A stretch of DNA of 5,767 bases, taken from Lachnospiraceae bacterium UBA2868 (GTDB lineage Bacteria > Bacillota_A > Clostridia > Lachnospirales > Lachnospiraceae). Where the stretch lies: positions 2,561 through 8,327 of the forward strand of contig DEEW01000005.1 of the NCBI GenBank assembly GCA_002350465.1. Direction: 5' to 3'. The translations under genes were made by a program, and so were the position numbers. Below the pieces are notes generated by a model. The model was not told the origin of the DNA and ran no database searches. It saw only the letters and a list, made by a program, of their open reading frames with translations. Position 1 is the stretch's first letter. Every line of letters starts with the position of its first letter. Below, piece after piece: positions 5,738 to 5,767 of this stretch.

Positions 5738-5765
5738 ATTTTACCATAATTCTTGACGAAATCAA
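5738..5765 (-). promoter_or_regulatory. Possible promoter of the ATPase remnant
   Basis: The minus strand reads TTGATT (5765-5760), a 16-nt spacer and TAAAAT (5743-5738). Both hexamers are near consensus, and the site lies about 65 nt before ATG 5671. The surrounding sequence is AT-rich, so chance matches are likely. Confidence 0.35.
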
Positions 5766-5767
5766 TG

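Overview
The window most likely comes from a Gram-positive, low-to-moderate G+C anaerobe of the Clostridia, with Lachnospiraceae the best guess. The signs are strong Shine-Dalgarno sites, a textbook sigma-A promoter, hairpin-plus-U-run terminators, and a large PEP/pyruvate-binding-domain protein of a kind I associate with that class. No taxonomic marker gene is present, so this is an inference. Every supported gene lies on the minus strand, so transcription runs right to left.

Reading in the direction of transcription: (1) About 5208-5767 is decayed accessory DNA. It holds an AAA-type ATPase reduced by an internal deletion to its N-terminal P-loop segment joined to what looks like its C-terminal tail, then a small unknown gene with an apparent one-base frameshift in an A5 run. 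(2) 5101-5207 has no gene but contains nested inverted repeats. (3) About 4849-5064 is a promoter -10 element and a structured 5' leader of roughly 200 nt that ends in an intrinsic terminator just before nadE. (4) 2905-4848 is a complete glutamine-dependent NAD+ synthetase, nadE. (5) 306-2879 follows 25 bp later and encodes an 857-residue protein. It has a RecA/KaiC-like N-terminal region without a Walker A motif, a PEP/pyruvate-binding (PPDK N-terminal, ATP-grasp) core and a conserved-looking C-terminal extension. (6) 58-305 holds a hairpin terminator, a near-perfect sigma-A promoter and a second short leader, again ending in a terminator just before a start codon. (7) 1-57 is the beginning of another minus-strand gene, cut by the window edge.

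The most informative observation is that the two leaders, in front of nadE and of the left-edge gene, share one design. A short hairpin with hexaloop AAAGGC (A at loop position 1, G at position 4) uses as its 3' arm the 5' arm of an intrinsic terminator. This is the layout of ANTAR-protein antitermination targets, which are known mainly from nitrogen-metabolism operons. I infer that nadE (a glutamine-consuming enzyme), the co-transcribed PEP/pyruvate-binding protein and the left-edge gene belong to one nitrogen-responsive antitermination regulon. The second hairpin (P1) expected in such targets is not convincing in either leader, so the assignment is probable, not proven.
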